Of a stretch of DNA of 6,491 nt, positions 1 to 5,444 are shown piece after piece (the first letter of the stretch is position 1; every line of letters starts with the position of its first letter). This stretch comes from Armatimonadota bacterium. Lineage in GTDB: Bacteria > Armatimonadota > JAAZEB01. The position numbers were made by a program, and so were the translations under genes. The stretch is taken from NCBI GenBank assembly GCA_012841485.1, contig DUUU01000521.1:1-6491 (forward strand). Reading direction: 5' to 3'. The notes below the pieces were generated by a model that had not been told where the DNA came from, searched no databases, and saw only the letters and a list, made by a program, of their open reading frames with translations.

Positions 1-1
1 G

Positions 2-553
2 GAACGCTGGATCTTCAGCGCCGTTCACGAGCTCGGGCATCTCGTCCTTCACCCCGACTCCTTCCGTGTGGAGCAAGCCGACGAGATCGCCCAGGAGGAA
101 AAGGAGGCCGACCGCTTCGCCGCCCACTTCCTCATGCCATCCGCGGTCTTCAAGCAGGAGTGGGACGACACGTGTGGCCTCCCCCTCATCGACAGGGTGC
201 TCAAGGTCAAGCGGATCTTTCGGGTGAGCTACAAGACCGTACTCTACCGGCTGGCTGAGGAGGGCGATAGGAGCGTATGGCAACGGTTCAATGCACAGTA
301 CGAGCGTCACTACGGCCGCCGCGCCCGGCATAGCGAACCCCTGCCGCTCGGCCCAGAGGAGTACCAGCCGGTTGAGAACAGGCGTTCCAAGGAGCCCGAG
401 CAGCTCGTAGACGTCGACTTCACCGCGGATCGGCTCAGCCGCCTAGTGCGACGCGCGCTCGAGGAGGAGCGGATCACCCGCTCCCGCGCCGCCGAGGTGT
501 TGCGCCTCTCCCACGAGGAGCTCCTCGAGCGAATGGAGGACTGGGCCGCATGA
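2..553 (+). CDS. ImmA/IrrE-family zinc metallo-endopeptidase, 5' end missing
   Basis: The reading frame is open from base 2, so the gene starts left of the window; 183 residues are visible. A zinc-protease HELGH (HEXXH) motif lies at visible residues 9-13 (bases 26-40). It is followed by E-A-D-x-F-A-A-x-F-L-M-P at residues 35-46, the usual third-ligand segment of the ImmA/IrrE (DUF955, peptidase M78) family. Known members are often fused to or paired with an XRE-type DNA-binding domain and cleave repressors under stress. Any such domain here would lie off-window. The C-terminal 45 residues are charged and helical-looking and may bind a partner. The stop codon overlaps the start of the next gene (ATGA at 550-553), so the two are probably translationally coupled. 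An internal GTG at 68 is not a credible start because it would remove the HELGH motif. Family is confident; substrate is unknown. Confidence 0.88.
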   Translation, partial: ERWIFSAVHELGHLVLHPDSFRVEQADEIAQEEKEADRFAAHFLMPSAVFKQEWDDTCGLPLIDRVLKVKRIFRVSYKTVLYRLAEEGDRSVWQRFNAQYERHYGRRARHSEPLPLGPEEYQPVENRRSKEPEQLVDVDFTADRLSRLVRRALEEERITRSRAAEVLRLSHEELLERMEDWAA

Positions 554-1059
554 GAGCGGCAGCACCCAGGCCCATCGTCGTCGCAGACGCCTGCGTCCTC
601 ATCGATTTCCTCGGCGCGGCGGAGGAGCTTCTGGTGCTCGGCGCCCGTCGCGTCTGGGAGGTCCACGTGCTGACGCCCATCGTCGCCGAGATCCGTTCCC
701 TAGAGGAGGGGCGCTGTGATGAGCTGGGCCTGGTTGCTGTCGAGCCGGAGTTCGATCTGCTCCTTGAGGCTCAGACCCGCCGGCGGAGCCTCTCCTTCCA
801 GGACCGCCTCTGGCTGGTCTACGCGAAGAACCTCACACCCAACGGCGTCGTGTGGACCAACGACAAGAAGATGCGCCAGGAAGCCGAGGCCGATGGGCTT
901 CAGGTTTACTGGGGTCTCGATCTGCTGTTGGAGCTGGTGCGGCAAGGACACGCGGAGCAGGAAGAGGCGCTCGACGCAGCCTCAGCGATCCTCGCCAACG
1001 CGCGGTTCAAGGTAGAGCCCATCATGGCGCAGTTCCGTGCCGCACTGGCGGCGCTCTGA
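550..1059 (+). CDS. PIN-domain ribonuclease-like protein, probable toxin partner
   Basis: This 169-residue protein fits a single PIN domain with a C-terminal helical extension. PIN domains are metal-dependent endoribonucleases and common toxins of type II toxin-antitoxin systems. All four expected acidic residues can be placed: D13 in VVADACVLIDF, E47 in PIVAEI, D85 in SFQDRLWL and D105 in VWTNDKKMR. The active site therefore looks intact. The ATG at 550 overlaps the upstream peptidase stop, and GGAGGA at 535-540 is a good ribosome binding site nine bases away. The order of zinc peptidase then PIN protein suggests the peptidase, or an off-window HTH domain fused to it, acts as antitoxin or regulator. 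That role is inferred from operon structure and family knowledge. Target RNA is unknown. No T-rich terminator follows. Confidence 0.82.
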   Translation: MRAAAPRPIVVADACVLIDFLGAAEELLVLGARRVWEVHVLTPIVAEIRSLEEGRCDELGLVAVEPEFDLLLEAQTRRRSLSFQDRLWLVYAKNLTPNGVVWTNDKKMRQEAEADGLQVYWGLDLLLELVRQGHAEQEEALDAASAILANARFKVEPIMAQFRAALAAL

Positions 1060-1190
1060 AGCCGCGTCCCCCTGGGTTTCCGCCGTCACCACCTGGCGTT
1101 CGGGGCATGCCCGGCGCCGGCCACGCCGGACCATCCATCCTGCCAGTCTGAACGGCCCGCTTCAAGCGGAAGAGAGCAGGTGGCGATGGC

Positions 1191-1231
1191 AAAAGAGAAG
1201 GGCCGGACACGGAAAGCACCGCGTCCGGCCC
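1191..1231 (-). terminator. Rho-independent terminator of the tRNA operon
   Basis: On the minus strand GGGCCGGAC pairs with GTCCGGCCC (1223-1231 with 1200-1208). The stem continues through a G-U wobble and CGG/CCG to about 13 bp with a six-base loop. It is followed directly by TTCTCTTTT (1199-1191). The hairpin plus T-rich tail lies 12 bases beyond the tRNA-Phe CCA end, so it fits termination of the tRNA-Asp/tRNA-Phe transcript. Confidence 0.85.
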
Positions 1232-1243
1232 GAAGAGGCATTC

Positions 1244-1319
1244 TGGTGCCGAGACCCAGAATCGAACTGGGGACAACACGATTTTCAGTCGTGTGCTCTA
1301 CCAACTGAGCTATCTCGGC
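1244..1319 (-). tRNA. tRNA-Phe (GAA)
   Basis: The minus strand folds as a full 76-base cloverleaf: acceptor GCCGAGA/TCTCGGC, D stem GCTC/GAGC, anticodon stem CACGA/TCGTG, loop CTGAAAA with anticodon GAA (plus-strand 1284-1286), five-base variable loop, T stem CCCAG/CTGGG and T loop TTCGATT. The discriminator is A and the CCA end is encoded (1244-1246). It is the second gene of a two-tRNA transcript with tRNA-Asp and is followed by a strong terminator. All stems pair without mismatches, so it should be functional. Confidence 0.97.
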
Positions 1320-1325
1320 AAGCGA

Positions 1326-1357
1326 GATGGGGGCCATCCTCTTGGACGGCCCCCATC
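1326..1357 (-). other. Hairpin filling the tRNA-Asp/tRNA-Phe spacer
   Basis: The 41-base spacer is almost entirely a hairpin. GATGGGGGCC pairs with GGCCCCCATC. In the minus-strand RNA a G-U wobble then joins TCC/GGA, giving 14 continuous pairs with an AAGA tetraloop. On the plus strand the same position would be an A-C mismatch, so the structure fits the strand that carries the tRNAs. It sits three bases after the Asp CCA and six bases before tRNA-Phe. No T tract follows, so it may be a processing or stabilising element rather than a terminator. The role is inferred. Confidence 0.75.
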
Positions 1358-1360
1358 GAC

Positions 1361-1437
1361 TGGCGGACCAGACGGGATTCGAACCCGCGATCTCATGCGT
1401 GACAGGCATGCGCGTTAAACCGCTACGCTACTGGTCC
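1361..1437 (-). tRNA. tRNA-Asp (GTC)
   Basis: The minus strand folds as a 77-base cloverleaf: acceptor GGACCAG/CTGGTCC, D stem GCGT/ACGC, anticodon stem CATGC/GCATG, loop CTGTCAC with anticodon GTC (plus-strand 1401-1403), T stem GCGGG/CCCGT with one G-T wobble and T loop TTCGAAT. The discriminator is G and CCA is encoded. G73 and the GTC anticodon are normal aspartate identity elements. It is the first gene after the promoter at 1459-1487, with a leader of roughly 15 bases. Confidence 0.97.
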
Positions 1438-1458
1438 TTATCCCCCAATCGCACCCAT

Positions 1459-1487
1459 AGTATATCGCAACCTTCGATTTCTGTCAA
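1459..1487 (-). promoter_or_regulatory. Near-consensus sigma70 promoter of the tRNA operon
   Basis: The minus strand has a perfect -35 box TTGACA (1487-1482), a 17-base spacer and TATACT (1464-1459), one base from the -10 consensus. Transcription would start near 1452, just ahead of tRNA-Asp. The flanks are locally AT-richer than the rest of the window. Strength and position fit a stable-RNA promoter. Confidence 0.9.
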
Positions 1488-1824
1488 TAGGTTCTGGAAG
1501 CAATTTTCACGAAGGCGAGCCGCTCATTTTCACACACCCGCCAGGCCGATCAGGGCCCCACCCCGGCTCGACCGCTATCGCACGCAACACGCCCCCGGAC
1601 ATCATCGCCGCCGCAGGATTCCGGGCGGCGATAGCTAACTACAGGAAGGGGTCACACCGCCGTTCCGGCCGAATGGGCCGACGGGCTCAAGCGCGCATCC
1701 TGCCTGCCGGGGAGCAGACCCCTGGCGTGTTCGCCCTGCGCCATCCCCCGAGGGCGAGAGTAGGACCAACAGGGATGATTTGCCCCGCGTGCGCAAAGAG
1801 ACAGGCACGCTGAGAGGGAGGAAG
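1488..1824. other. Intergenic region with two inverted repeats, no gene seen
   Basis: No open frame here shows coding character or a family motif. It contains a 9-bp inverted repeat, ATCGCCGCC (1604-1612) with GGCGGCGAT (1624-1632), and a 7-bp one, TCGCCCT (1731-1737) with AGGGCGA (1751-1757). Neither is followed by a T tract on either strand. The right end must hold the promoter for the gene at 1825, but I cannot pick out convincing -35/-10 boxes. Confidence 0.5.
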
Positions 1825-2280
1825 ATGCGAGAGCTGGAGGAACTGGCAAGCCGCGTGCGCGCCTACTGCGAAAAGGTGCGCCAGGAGCGCGGCGACGTTG
1901 CCATGGGGTGTGTTCGCCTGGAGGCGAGCTCCGACTTTGTAGGCATCGTGTATGATAAACCAGGCGGCTCAAGCGCCCAGTTTGAGACCTCCTACGATCC
2001 CGAACGCGGCTTCTCGCTTCTTTCACCCGACGGCGAGATCCAGTTCGAGCCGGATCTCGAGCAGGTCTTCGCCCGCTTCACCGCCATCATCGACGCGATC
2101 CCGGAGCAGCGGCGCCAGGCCATCGACCAGATGCTAGCCCAATGGCGCGAGCAGGGCCTGTCCGGCCCGCGCCTGCGCGCCATGGCGCTCAGCTTCAACA
2201 CGCACTACGACGGCACGCGCGGCGGCGAGCTCTCGCCCGACGAGCTCCGCTACATCACCCGGGTCGCCCGCGAGTCCTGA
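1825..2280 (+). CDS. Hypothetical protein, 151 residues, family not recognised
   Basis: I do not recognise this protein. It has no signal peptide or membrane segment and looks cytosolic and acidic. A charged N-terminal helix (residues 1-22) is followed by a strand-rich part with FVGIVYDKPGG and LLSPDGEIQF (about 25-72). A long helical part (about 75-130) and the tail ELSPDELRYITRVARES complete it. High GC at third codon positions and a clean open frame support real coding. I chose the ATG at 1825 because GAGGGAGG (1814-1821) lies just upstream; the frame stays open to a possible non-ATG start at 1780. It is transcribed alone and converges with the prepilin gene, whose stop lies 22 bases away. 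No terminator is visible in that gap. Confidence 0.72.
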   Translation: MRELEELASRVRAYCEKVRQERGDVAMGCVRLEASSDFVGIVYDKPGGSSAQFETSYDPERGFSLLSPDGEIQFEPDLEQVFARFTAIIDAIPEQRRQAIDQMLAQWREQGLSGPRLRAMALSFNTHYDGTRGGELSPDELRYITRVARES

Positions 2281-2302
2281 CGCGCTCCTCCTGGGCGTCC
2301 TC

Positions 2303-2872
2303 CTACGGCGCGTTGTAGTCCCAGTGCCGCTCTTTATACGCCGCCGCGGGCTTCATCCACTTCACGTGGCCATCCAGGAACGCACAGTTGACCCCGTCGC
2401 TGTGGACCGGGTTCATGCGCGTGACCCCGGCCCACGGGCCGTCGCTACAGGTGCAGCCCGAACGGCTGTGGTGGTGGCCCGTCACAGTCGAGTCGAACGT
2501 GATGAGGTAGTCGGATGGCCACTCGAACTGGGAGAGCGCCTTGTTGTGCTGGTCGCACGGGTAGCTGTAGCTCCAGGTTCCCGGTGGGCGGCTGGGACAC
2601 CGCCAGACCTGCGCGTTCTTGATGTAGGGCGCCCAAGGATGCGTCGTCGCGTTCGCCACCCACAGCGTCCGCTCCAACATCCTCTCATCCCAGTCTTGCA
2701 CATACATCGACGCCGCCGTCGCGATCTGCTTCAGATTGCTCTGGCAGCTCGCTTTGCGCGCGTTTTCCCTCGCCCGGGCAAAGACTGGGAAGAGGATTGC
2801 CGCAAGGATGGCGATAATCGCGATCACAACCAGCAGCTCGATCAAAGTGAAACCGCGTCGAGAGCACCGCAT
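2303..2872 (-). CDS. Prepilin-like protein with N-terminal methylation motif and H-X9-DG domain
   Basis: This 189-residue protein begins with a short basic leader and the prepilin peptidase site RRG|FTLIE: cleavage after G7, Glu at mature position 5 (E12). A hydrophobic helix of about 20 residues follows, then [10 protein letters not shown], the standard type IV pilin/pseudopilin N terminus. It would be cleaved and methylated by a PilD-type peptidase and packed in a pilus-like fibre or membrane. The C terminus carries the H-X9-DG signature (H157, D167-G168, then HVKW), an abundant but functionally uncharacterised domain. The body has seven cysteines and an unusual H133-H134-H135 stretch close to C140-x-C142. 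The ATG at 2872 is chosen because the leader is right and GGGAGG (2884-2879) lies six bases upstream. The frame continues upstream without a stop, but that extension has no coding sense. It has its own promoter at 2977-3006. Confidence 0.92.
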   Translation of the reverse strand: MRCSRRGFTLIELLVVIAIIAILAAILFPVFARARENARKASCQSNLKQIATAASMYVQDWDERMLERTLWVANATTHPWAPYIKNAQVWRCPSRPPGTWSYSYPCDQHNKALSQFEWPSDYLITFDSTVTGHHHSRSGCTCSDGPWAGVTRMNPVHSDGVNCAFLDGHVKWMKPAAAYKERHWDYNAP

Positions 2873-2970
2873 GTCGTGCCTCCCTCCCCCGCCAAAGCGC
2901 CCCTCTGGGCGCCGTACGGGCGTTTTCACCTGCTCCGGCCGGTGGCCCGGCGTAAAACCGCCATGATAGT
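2873..2970 (-). promoter_or_regulatory. Structured 5' leader of the first prepilin gene
   Basis: The inferred transcript starts near 2970, giving about 98 bases of leader. On the minus strand it can form three small hairpins: GGCG/CGCC (2962-2959 with 2952-2949), GGCC/GGCC (2947-2944 with 2940-2937) and GCGCCC-AGAG-GGGCGC (2912-2897). The last ends 12 bases before the ribosome binding site. I cannot match it to a known riboswitch class. Any regulatory role is inferred. Confidence 0.4.
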
Positions 2971-2976
2971 GGGAGC

Positions 2977-3006
2977 AGTGTAGCACCCCGGGCGAGAATG
3001 TGTCAA
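2977..3006 (-). promoter_or_regulatory. Sigma70-type promoter for the first prepilin gene
   Basis: The minus strand has a perfect TTGACA -35 (3006-3001), an 18-base spacer and TACACT (2982-2977), matching four of six -10 positions. A run of six A lies a few bases upstream of the -35 and may act as an UP element. It lies between grpB and the prepilin gene, so the prepilin need not depend on read-through from grpB. Confidence 0.75.
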
Positions 3007-3087
3007 GCGGTTTTTTCAGAGCCGGCCGGTGTTCGCTGGCCCGTCCTCTACGGGGCAGCCTATCCATCGCGTCGCGCCCGCCCGGTA

Positions 3088-3615
3088 TCAGCCCTTTGAG
3101 AGGGCCTGGATGAGAGCGCTCCGAATGAACGCTTCCTTGCCAGCCGTATAGCTCCGCCGGTCGTTCGGGAACCGGGCCGCCAGTTCGCGCTTCAGGCGCG
3201 CGTACCCCGCGCGGATCTCTGGATCGCCGCGGAGGAGGTCGCGAAACGCCAGATAGTTGCGCCACTGGTCGTCGTCGCGGCAGACGAGGTGCAGGTGAAC
3301 CACCCGCACCTCCGGCTCCGACTCCCTCACTAGCAGGTAGCCGCCGTTGCGCCCGGCATCGCCGCGGTCGATGTAGCCGATAGCCACCAGACGCCTGACC
3401 ACCTCCGGGATGATCCGGGGCGCATCCACCGCGACCGCGATATCGAGGATCGGCTTCGCCGCCAGATCCGGCACCGCCGTGCTCCCCACGTGCTGCACGT
3501 CGATGGCAAGCGCCCCCATGGCTTCCTCTATCGCGCGCGCCTCCTCCCGATATCGGGCAGCCCATGCCGGATCATAGTCGACAATGCGGACCGTGTGCCT
3601 TTTCAGACCGATCAC
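3088..3615 (-). CDS. GrpB family protein (UPF0157, nucleotidyltransferase-like fold)
   Basis: This 175-residue protein matches the GrpB/UPF0157 family over its whole length. It has the N-terminal [10 protein letters not shown] (9-18), the core [18 protein letters not shown] (42-59), HLHLV (107-111), [12 protein letters not shown] (118-129) and a C-terminal Y-T-x-G-K-x-x-F-I segment. The family has a nucleotidyltransferase-like fold, with the GST and ILDI segments resembling its active site. It also occurs fused to dephospho-CoA kinase in some bacteria, but its reaction is not established. It is full length and intact. Translation starts at GTG (3615-3613), supported by GGGAGGA (3627-3621) five bases upstream. 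A TATACT box at 3672-3667 is a candidate -10. No clear terminator follows. The prepilin downstream has its own promoter, so they are probably separate units. Confidence 0.93.
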   Translation of the reverse strand: MIGLKRHTVRIVDYDPAWAARYREEARAIEEAMGALAIDVQHVGSTAVPDLAAKPILDIAVAVDAPRIIPEVVRRLVAIGYIDRGDAGRNGGYLLVRESEPEVRVVHLHLVCRDDDQWRNYLAFRDLLRGDPEIRAGYARLKRELAARFPNDRRSYTAGKEAFIRSALIQALSKG

Positions 3616-3666
3616 CTAGATCCTCCCAGTTCAGCCAGCCGATCTCGTCCATCGGCGTTCATCCCG

Positions 3667-3693
3667 AGTATAGCTCCCACTTCGCCGGCGAAG
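3667..3693 (-). promoter_or_regulatory. Candidate grpB promoter with an overlapping palindrome
   Basis: TATACT on the minus strand (3672-3667) is a strong -10 match, but the -35 region (about 3690-3696) is poor. A perfect 14-base palindrome, CTTCGCCGGCGAAG (3680-3693), covers the spacer and reaches the -35 position, as an operator would. A 14-base palindrome can arise by chance in GC-rich DNA, so this is tentative. Confidence 0.4.
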
Positions 3694-3786
3694 GAACCGC
3701 ATCCTGGCACTCCCCGAGCGTGTCTGCGAGTAGCCGGCCCTATCCGATGCTCGCCCCTTCCGAAGTCTCAACCGCTGATCTCCTGG

Positions 3787-3815
3787 TTGCGGCAATACGC
3801 GGGGTGTGGTAGAAT
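3787..3815 (+). promoter_or_regulatory. Promoter of rnpB with extended -10
   Basis: TTGCGG (3787-3792) is separated by 17 bases from TAGAAT (3810-3815), which is preceded by TGG, an extended -10 element that can offset the moderate -35. The predicted start, about 3822, coincides with the 5' end of the RNase P RNA. Confidence 0.78.
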
Positions 3816-3821
3816 CTAGAC

Positions 3822-4172
3822 TGCGGAGGGAGTCCGTTGGGCGGTCGCGCCCGGAAGGGCGAGGAAAGTCCGAGCTCCGCAGGGCAAGGCGCTGGATAAC
3901 ATCCCGTCAGGGTAACCTGAAGTGAAAGTGCCACAGAAAAGAAAACGCCGGCGCTGCCGGCAAAGCTGAAACGGTGGTGTAAGAGACCACCAGCGGTCCG
4001 GAAACGGACCGGCTGGGTAAACCCCGCCTGGAGCAAGCTCAACCTGGGGCGACAGGGCGGCCCGTCCTGCCCCAAACCGAGCGCATCGCGCGCCCGGGAG
4101 ACCGGTGCGCCCAGACAGATGATCGCCACCCCGCGAGGGGTACAGAACTCGGCTTATAGACGGACTCCCTCC
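3822..4172 (+). ncRNA. rnpB: RNase P RNA (bacterial type A likely)
   Basis: This is the catalytic RNA of RNase P, which trims 5' leaders from pre-tRNAs together with the RnpA protein. The ends form a 12-bp P1 helix, GGAGGGAGTCCG (3825-3836) with CGGACTCCCTCC (4161-4172). The conserved cores are present: GAGGAAAGTCCGAGC (3861-3875), GAAAGTGCCACAGAAAA (3924-3940) and ACAGAACTCGGCTTAT (4142-4157). GGTAA (4016-4020) is the L15 motif that pairs with the tRNA CCA end. The length, about 350 bases, is normal for type A. Both tRNAs in this window encode CCA and would be substrates. Open frames on either strand here are accidental. The exact 3' end is uncertain by a few bases. Confidence 0.97.
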
Positions 4173-4477
4173 CACGGAGGTGACGTGGGGCTTCATCGAG
4201 ACGGCTGCTTCGCTCTCGATGACACACTCTTCCGGATACACCCCTCTCCACGCTGCCGCACTCCGGAATCGCCCCACCTCTCCGGCTCCTCTCAGGACAA
4301 CGGGAGAGAAGCACCCGCACGAAGCCGCGGATCTGCGGCGGATCGAATCGAGCGGCCATCGGCCCTGACGCGAATCCGCTCGTTGGAGGGCGCGCTTGCG
4401 ACCGGCAAGCACCCGCTGGCCCACCTCCGGGAGAGGGGCCACCGCCCGCAGCCAGTCCCGGGATTGTGAGGTTGAGA
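4173..4477. other. Noncoding region between rnpB and the epimerase gene
   Basis: I see no gene here. It holds several inverted repeats. TCATCGAGA/TCTCGATGA (4193-4201 with 4214-4222) is 9 bp and 20 bases after rnpB; it may help end or trim that RNA but lacks a T tract. GCTTGC/GCAAGC (4394-4410) is 6 bp. TGGCC-CA-CCTC pairs with GAGG-GGCCA (4417-4441), with a two-base bulge, about 35 bases before the epimerase start. No convincing promoter boxes are visible for the downstream gene. Confidence 0.5.
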
Positions 4478-5395
4478 ATGCAAGTCTGTGTCATCGGCGG
4501 AACAGGCCACATCGGCAAGAACCTGGTCCAGATGCTCCTTGGCGAGGGCCACGCGGTCACCGTCATCACGACGGGCCGAACTCCCATCCCGAACGGATGG
4601 GAATCGGTGAACGTCATCCAACGCGCCTATCGGCGCGGCGACGCGGAGTGGGCGACGTTTCTGCGCGACCTGGCGCCCGAGGTGCTCGTGGATATCCTCG
4701 GCGCCGATGCACCGGGCGTCTACGAAGCGGTGAAAGGCTCGTGCCAGCACCTGCTGCTGTGCGGGTCGCTGTGGATGTTCGGCGAGCCACGGGTCGTGCC
4801 CACACCCGAAGAGACGCAAAACCCGTGTGGTTTTGAGGGCTACGCCCGGCGCTATGAGGAGATGCTGGCCACGCGGGAGCGCGCCCAGGCGGATGGCATC
4901 GCGTTCTCCGCAGTCATGCCCCCCAACATCTGCGGCCCCGGCAAGATCCCCCTCGACGGGCGCGGCGGGCGCAGCATCGAGGTTCACCGCTCGCACCAGC
5001 GCGGCGAGCCGGTGATCCTGCCAGAGCCGGGCCAGACGCTCATCAGTCCATGCGACGCCTGGGACGTGGCCCAGGGCTTCTTCCTCGCGATGGGGAATCG
5101 CGAAGCGGCCGCCGGCGAGATCTTCAACGTCGGATCGGCGTATGCGATCACCGCCCGGCAGTTTATCGAGGTGTATGCCGGCATCTACGGGGTGGAGATC
5201 CCGATTGAGTGGGTTTCCTGGGAGGAGTATGCCACGCGCGTTTCCCCAGACCCGGGCGCGCACTACCACTTCAAGGGGCACATGTGCCCGGACCTCACCA
5301 AGATCCGCACGAAGCTCGGTTACATCCCGCGCTACACGCCCGAGGAGGCGATGGCGCGCGCCGTCGATTGGATGCGCGCGGAAGGGATGCTCTAG
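4478..5395 (+). CDS. NAD(P)-dependent epimerase/dehydratase-like protein (atypical extended SDR)
   Basis: This 305-residue protein has the Rossmann nucleotide-binding motif near the N terminus: VCVIGGTGHIG, with glycines 7, 8, 10 and 13, and GR after the second strand. Later landmarks also fit the extended SDR family: HLLLCGSLWMFGE for the active-site serine strand, MPPNICGPG for the RPxxxYGP region, EIFNVGS and a C-terminal helix ending near WMRAEGML. Such enzymes modify nucleotide sugars or related metabolites. The catalytic YxxxK appears as YARRY, so the lysine is replaced and the usual redox chemistry may be lost. Atypical SDRs with lost catalytic residues are known, some binding nucleotide or RNA. 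The ATG at 4478 is chosen because GAGG (4468-4471) lies six bases upstream; GTG at 4466 would overlap that site. Substrate unknown. Confidence 0.88.
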   Translation: MQVCVIGGTGHIGKNLVQMLLGEGHAVTVITTGRTPIPNGWESVNVIQRAYRRGDAEWATFLRDLAPEVLVDILGADAPGVYEAVKGSCQHLLLCGSLWMFGEPRVVPTPEETQNPCGFEGYARRYEEMLATRERAQADGIAFSAVMPPNICGPGKIPLDGRGGRSIEVHRSHQRGEPVILPEPGQTLISPCDAWDVAQGFFLAMGNREAAAGEIFNVGSAYAITARQFIEVYAGIYGVEIPIEWVSWEEYATRVSPDPGAHYHFKGHMCPDLTKIRTKLGYIPRYTPEEAMARAVDWMRAEGML

Positions 5396-5444
5396 GGCTT
5401 CTACCGGGCAGCGCCCTGGGGGCGCTGCCCGGTAGGAACGCCCT
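5394..5444. terminator. Long hairpin between convergent genes, probable bidirectional terminator
   Basis: A perfect 16-bp stem (5401-5416 with 5420-5435) closes on a three-base loop. It extends by two pairs, a small bulge and AGGGC/GCCCT (5394-5398 with 5440-5444). It spans exactly from the epimerase stop codon to the prepilin stop codon on the opposite strand. There is no T tract on either side, so termination may rely on the hairpin alone, or it may protect both 3' ends. Confidence 0.7.

Noticed and set aside
310..680. Minus-strand frames opposite the peptidase/PIN junction
   Set aside because: Both plus-strand genes carry catalytic motifs. The opposite frames are rich in Arg and Ser as expected for shadows.
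1022..1409. Open frames crossing both tRNA genes
   Set aside because: The tRNA genes are complete and functional in form. The translated tRNA sequence only mimics protein.
2873..2970. Cyclic di-GMP riboswitch in the prepilin leader
   Set aside because: The conserved bases and the two-helix arrangement of the known class I and class II folds could not be found in this leader or in that of the second prepilin.
2873..3565. Upstream in-frame extension of the first prepilin to a 420-residue protein
   Set aside because: The added part has no family features and is rich in Gly, Arg and Ala. It is antisense-free but out of frame with grpB on the same strand, crosses a promoter, and would bury the prepilin leader, which must be N-terminal.
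3740..4617. Minus-strand open frames across the RNase P RNA
   Set aside because: The region is clearly rnpB, with P1 pairing and conserved cores. The frames have no protein features.
4292..5281. Long minus-strand open frame of 329 codons
   Set aside because: It lies opposite the epimerase-like gene, whose plus-strand frame carries family motifs. Long antisense frames are common in GC-rich DNA.
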